7,119 nucleotides of DNA, from assembly GCA_038868255.1 (NCBI GenBank), contig JAWCTJ010000067.1, positions 1 to 7,119 of the forward strand, read 5' to 3'. Positions 6,350 to 7,119 of the stretch are shown piece after piece. The notes under the pieces were generated by a model, which saw only the letters and a program-made list of their open reading frames with translations, was not told the origin of the DNA and did not search any database. A program made the position numbers and the translations under genes. This DNA is from DRVV01 sp038868255. Its GTDB lineage: Archaea; Thermoproteota; Bathyarchaeia; Bathyarchaeales; Bathycorpusculaceae. Each line of letters starts with the position of its first letter. Position 1 is the stretch's first letter.

Positions 6350-6895
6350 GTGGAAGAGGAAACTCTTGAGGAGCGTAAGGTTAAGGTTCTAGCCAGGCTT
6401 AGGGGCTACAGCCTTCTAAGCCGCGAGAAGGTTAAGGACGCCGTGTCCTATGTGGCTGAGGATGCTAAGGAGAAAAAGCGGATCCTCATATGGTGTGTTC
6501 CCACGGAAACCGTGGGCATCCCCGTTATAAACAAGATGGCTAAGGCCATGAAGGAGGCCGGTGTGGATTCAGGCATACTTGTTTCCAGCGGCCGCTACAC
6601 CAACGCGGCTAAGCAGGCTGCCAAGAAGAAGCGCATAGAGCTGCTGCCTAAAACCTTCCCGTCCTTCGACATCTTCAGCCACGTGCTTGTGCCCAAGCAT
6701 GAAATCCTAACTCCTGAGGAGCGGGAGAAGGTTCTAGCTCAGTACCGGGTTCAGCCCTACCAGCTTCCCCAGATTAAGGCTTCAGACCCCGCGGTTAAGG
6801 CCATAGGCGCCAAGCCGGGGGACATCCTGCGCATAACAAGGCAGAGCCCCACAGCAGGAGTTCACATAGCCTACAGGTATGTTGTTGAGGGCTAA
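6350..6895 (+). CDS. rpoH: RNA polymerase subunit H (RpoH/Rpb5) with extra N-terminal jaw-like domain
   Basis: Rpb5-family subunit of the archaeal RNA polymerase, placed at the lower jaw that contacts downstream DNA. The C-terminal ~77 residues (105-181) are a full RpoH domain: HVLVPKHEIL (111-120), LAQYRVQPYQLPQIKASDPA (129-148), KPGDILRITRQSPTAG and a final YRYVV strand. Most archaeal RpoH proteins consist only of this part. Here about 100 residues precede it, with ILIWCVPTETVGI (45-57) and SGILVSSGRYTNAAKQAAKK (74-93). These follow the layout of the eukaryotic Rpb5 N-terminal jaw (yeast MVFFPEEPSVG…GIFVYQNNITPSAMK) and also resemble Mrr-like nuclease folds without an evident ExK/QxK catalytic site. 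The start is GTG at 6350, with GAGG upstream. rpoB does not follow: a convergent gene ends 9 nt downstream. The family is certain; the origin of the N-terminal domain is inference. Confidence 0.95.
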   Translation: MEEETLEERKVKVLARLRGYSLLSREKVKDAVSYVAEDAKEKKRILIWCVPTETVGIPVINKMAKAMKEAGVDSGILVSSGRYTNAAKQAAKKKRIELLPKTFPSFDIFSHVLVPKHEILTPEEREKVLAQYRVQPYQLPQIKASDPAVKAIGAKPGDILRITRQSPTAGVHIAYRYVVEG

Positions 6896-6904
6896 CCCCA
6901 CCGC

Positions 6905-7119
6905 CTAAAGGGGGCTTAAACCCCTAACGCCGATGGAGACCTCAACGGGATCCCCTGGCTTCAAGCTCAGCCTCTCAGCCTTTTCCCCGGAGAAGGCAAT
7001 CTTAAGCTGGGGCTGCGCCTCCAGCTCCACCGTTAACCTGACAGCGGCATCTTCCCTCTCAACACTCTTCACCCTGCCCCTTAGAATGCATGGGACTTCA
7101 GAGAGCACCTCCTCCAGGC
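6905..7119 (-). CDS. C-terminal end of a TOBE-like protein, probably an ABC transporter ATPase (5' end cut by window edge)
   Basis: The frame is open from the right edge and ends at TAG 6905-6907, leaving ~70 residues. They look like a small beta-barrel of the TOBE type: CILRGRVKSVEREDAAVRLT, then a strand around LKIAFSG, then the turn LSLKPGDPVEVSIGVRGL. The LKPGDxVxVSI segment at the C-terminus is typical of TOBE domains that end the ATPase subunits of molybdate, sulfate, spermidine or sugar importers. The ATPase domain itself would lie outside the window, so the parent protein is inferred. A GTG at 7108 could be misread as a start. The GGAGGAG just before it is too close to act as a ribosome site, and the frame continues upstream, so I treat this as partial. 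It converges with rpoH. Confidence 0.6.
   Translation of the reverse strand, partial: LEEVLSEVPCILRGRVKSVEREDAAVRLTVELEAQPQLKIAFSGEKAERLSLKPGDPVEVSIGVRGLSPL

Noticed and set aside
6909..6925. Small hairpin AGGGG / CCCCT after rpoH as a terminator
   Set aside because: The stem is only 5 bp, there is no following T-run, and it lies inside the coding end of the convergent gene.

Overview
The window looks archaeal. A gene near its right end encodes RNA polymerase subunit H (RpoH/Rpb5), a subunit found in archaea and eukaryotes but not in bacteria. Several starts have GAGG/GGAGGTGA-type Shine-Dalgarno sequences, and TTTAAA TATA-like boxes lie upstream of cas6 and rpoH. I cannot fix the lineage from sequence alone. 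A TACK-group (for example Bathyarchaeia-like) archaeon is a guess.

Left and centre (1-5524, all minus strand): a compact type I-B CRISPR-Cas interference operon. In transcription order it runs cas6 - cas8b/csh1 - cas7/csh2 - cas5 - cas3, with every junction overlapping or nearly so. Cas6 processes crRNA. Cas8b, Cas7 and Cas5 build Cascade around it. Cas3 (HD nuclease plus helicase) degrades the target. Cas3 is cut by the left edge of the window exactly where its DExH motif begins. In this gene order cas4-cas1-cas2 and the array would be expected beyond the left edge. No CRISPR repeats are visible inside the window.

Middle (5525-6349): a short AT-rich promoter region for cas6, with an inverted repeat flanking a TATA-like box. 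It is followed on the plus strand by a broken vapC toxin gene (5730-6145) with one frameshift and one in-frame stop. Then comes about 200 bp of intergenic DNA with a promoter for rpoH.

Right (6350-7119): rpoH (plus) and the 3' end of a convergent gene (minus), probably the TOBE-like C-terminus of an ABC transporter ATPase. This part is visibly more GC-rich than the cas operon, so the boundary between core and accessory DNA seems to lie around the vapC remnant. The most unusual item is rpoH itself. It encodes about 181 aa, with an N-terminal domain resembling the eukaryotic Rpb5 jaw (restriction-endonuclease-like) in front of the usual ~77 aa archaeal RpoH domain, and it is not followed by rpoB.
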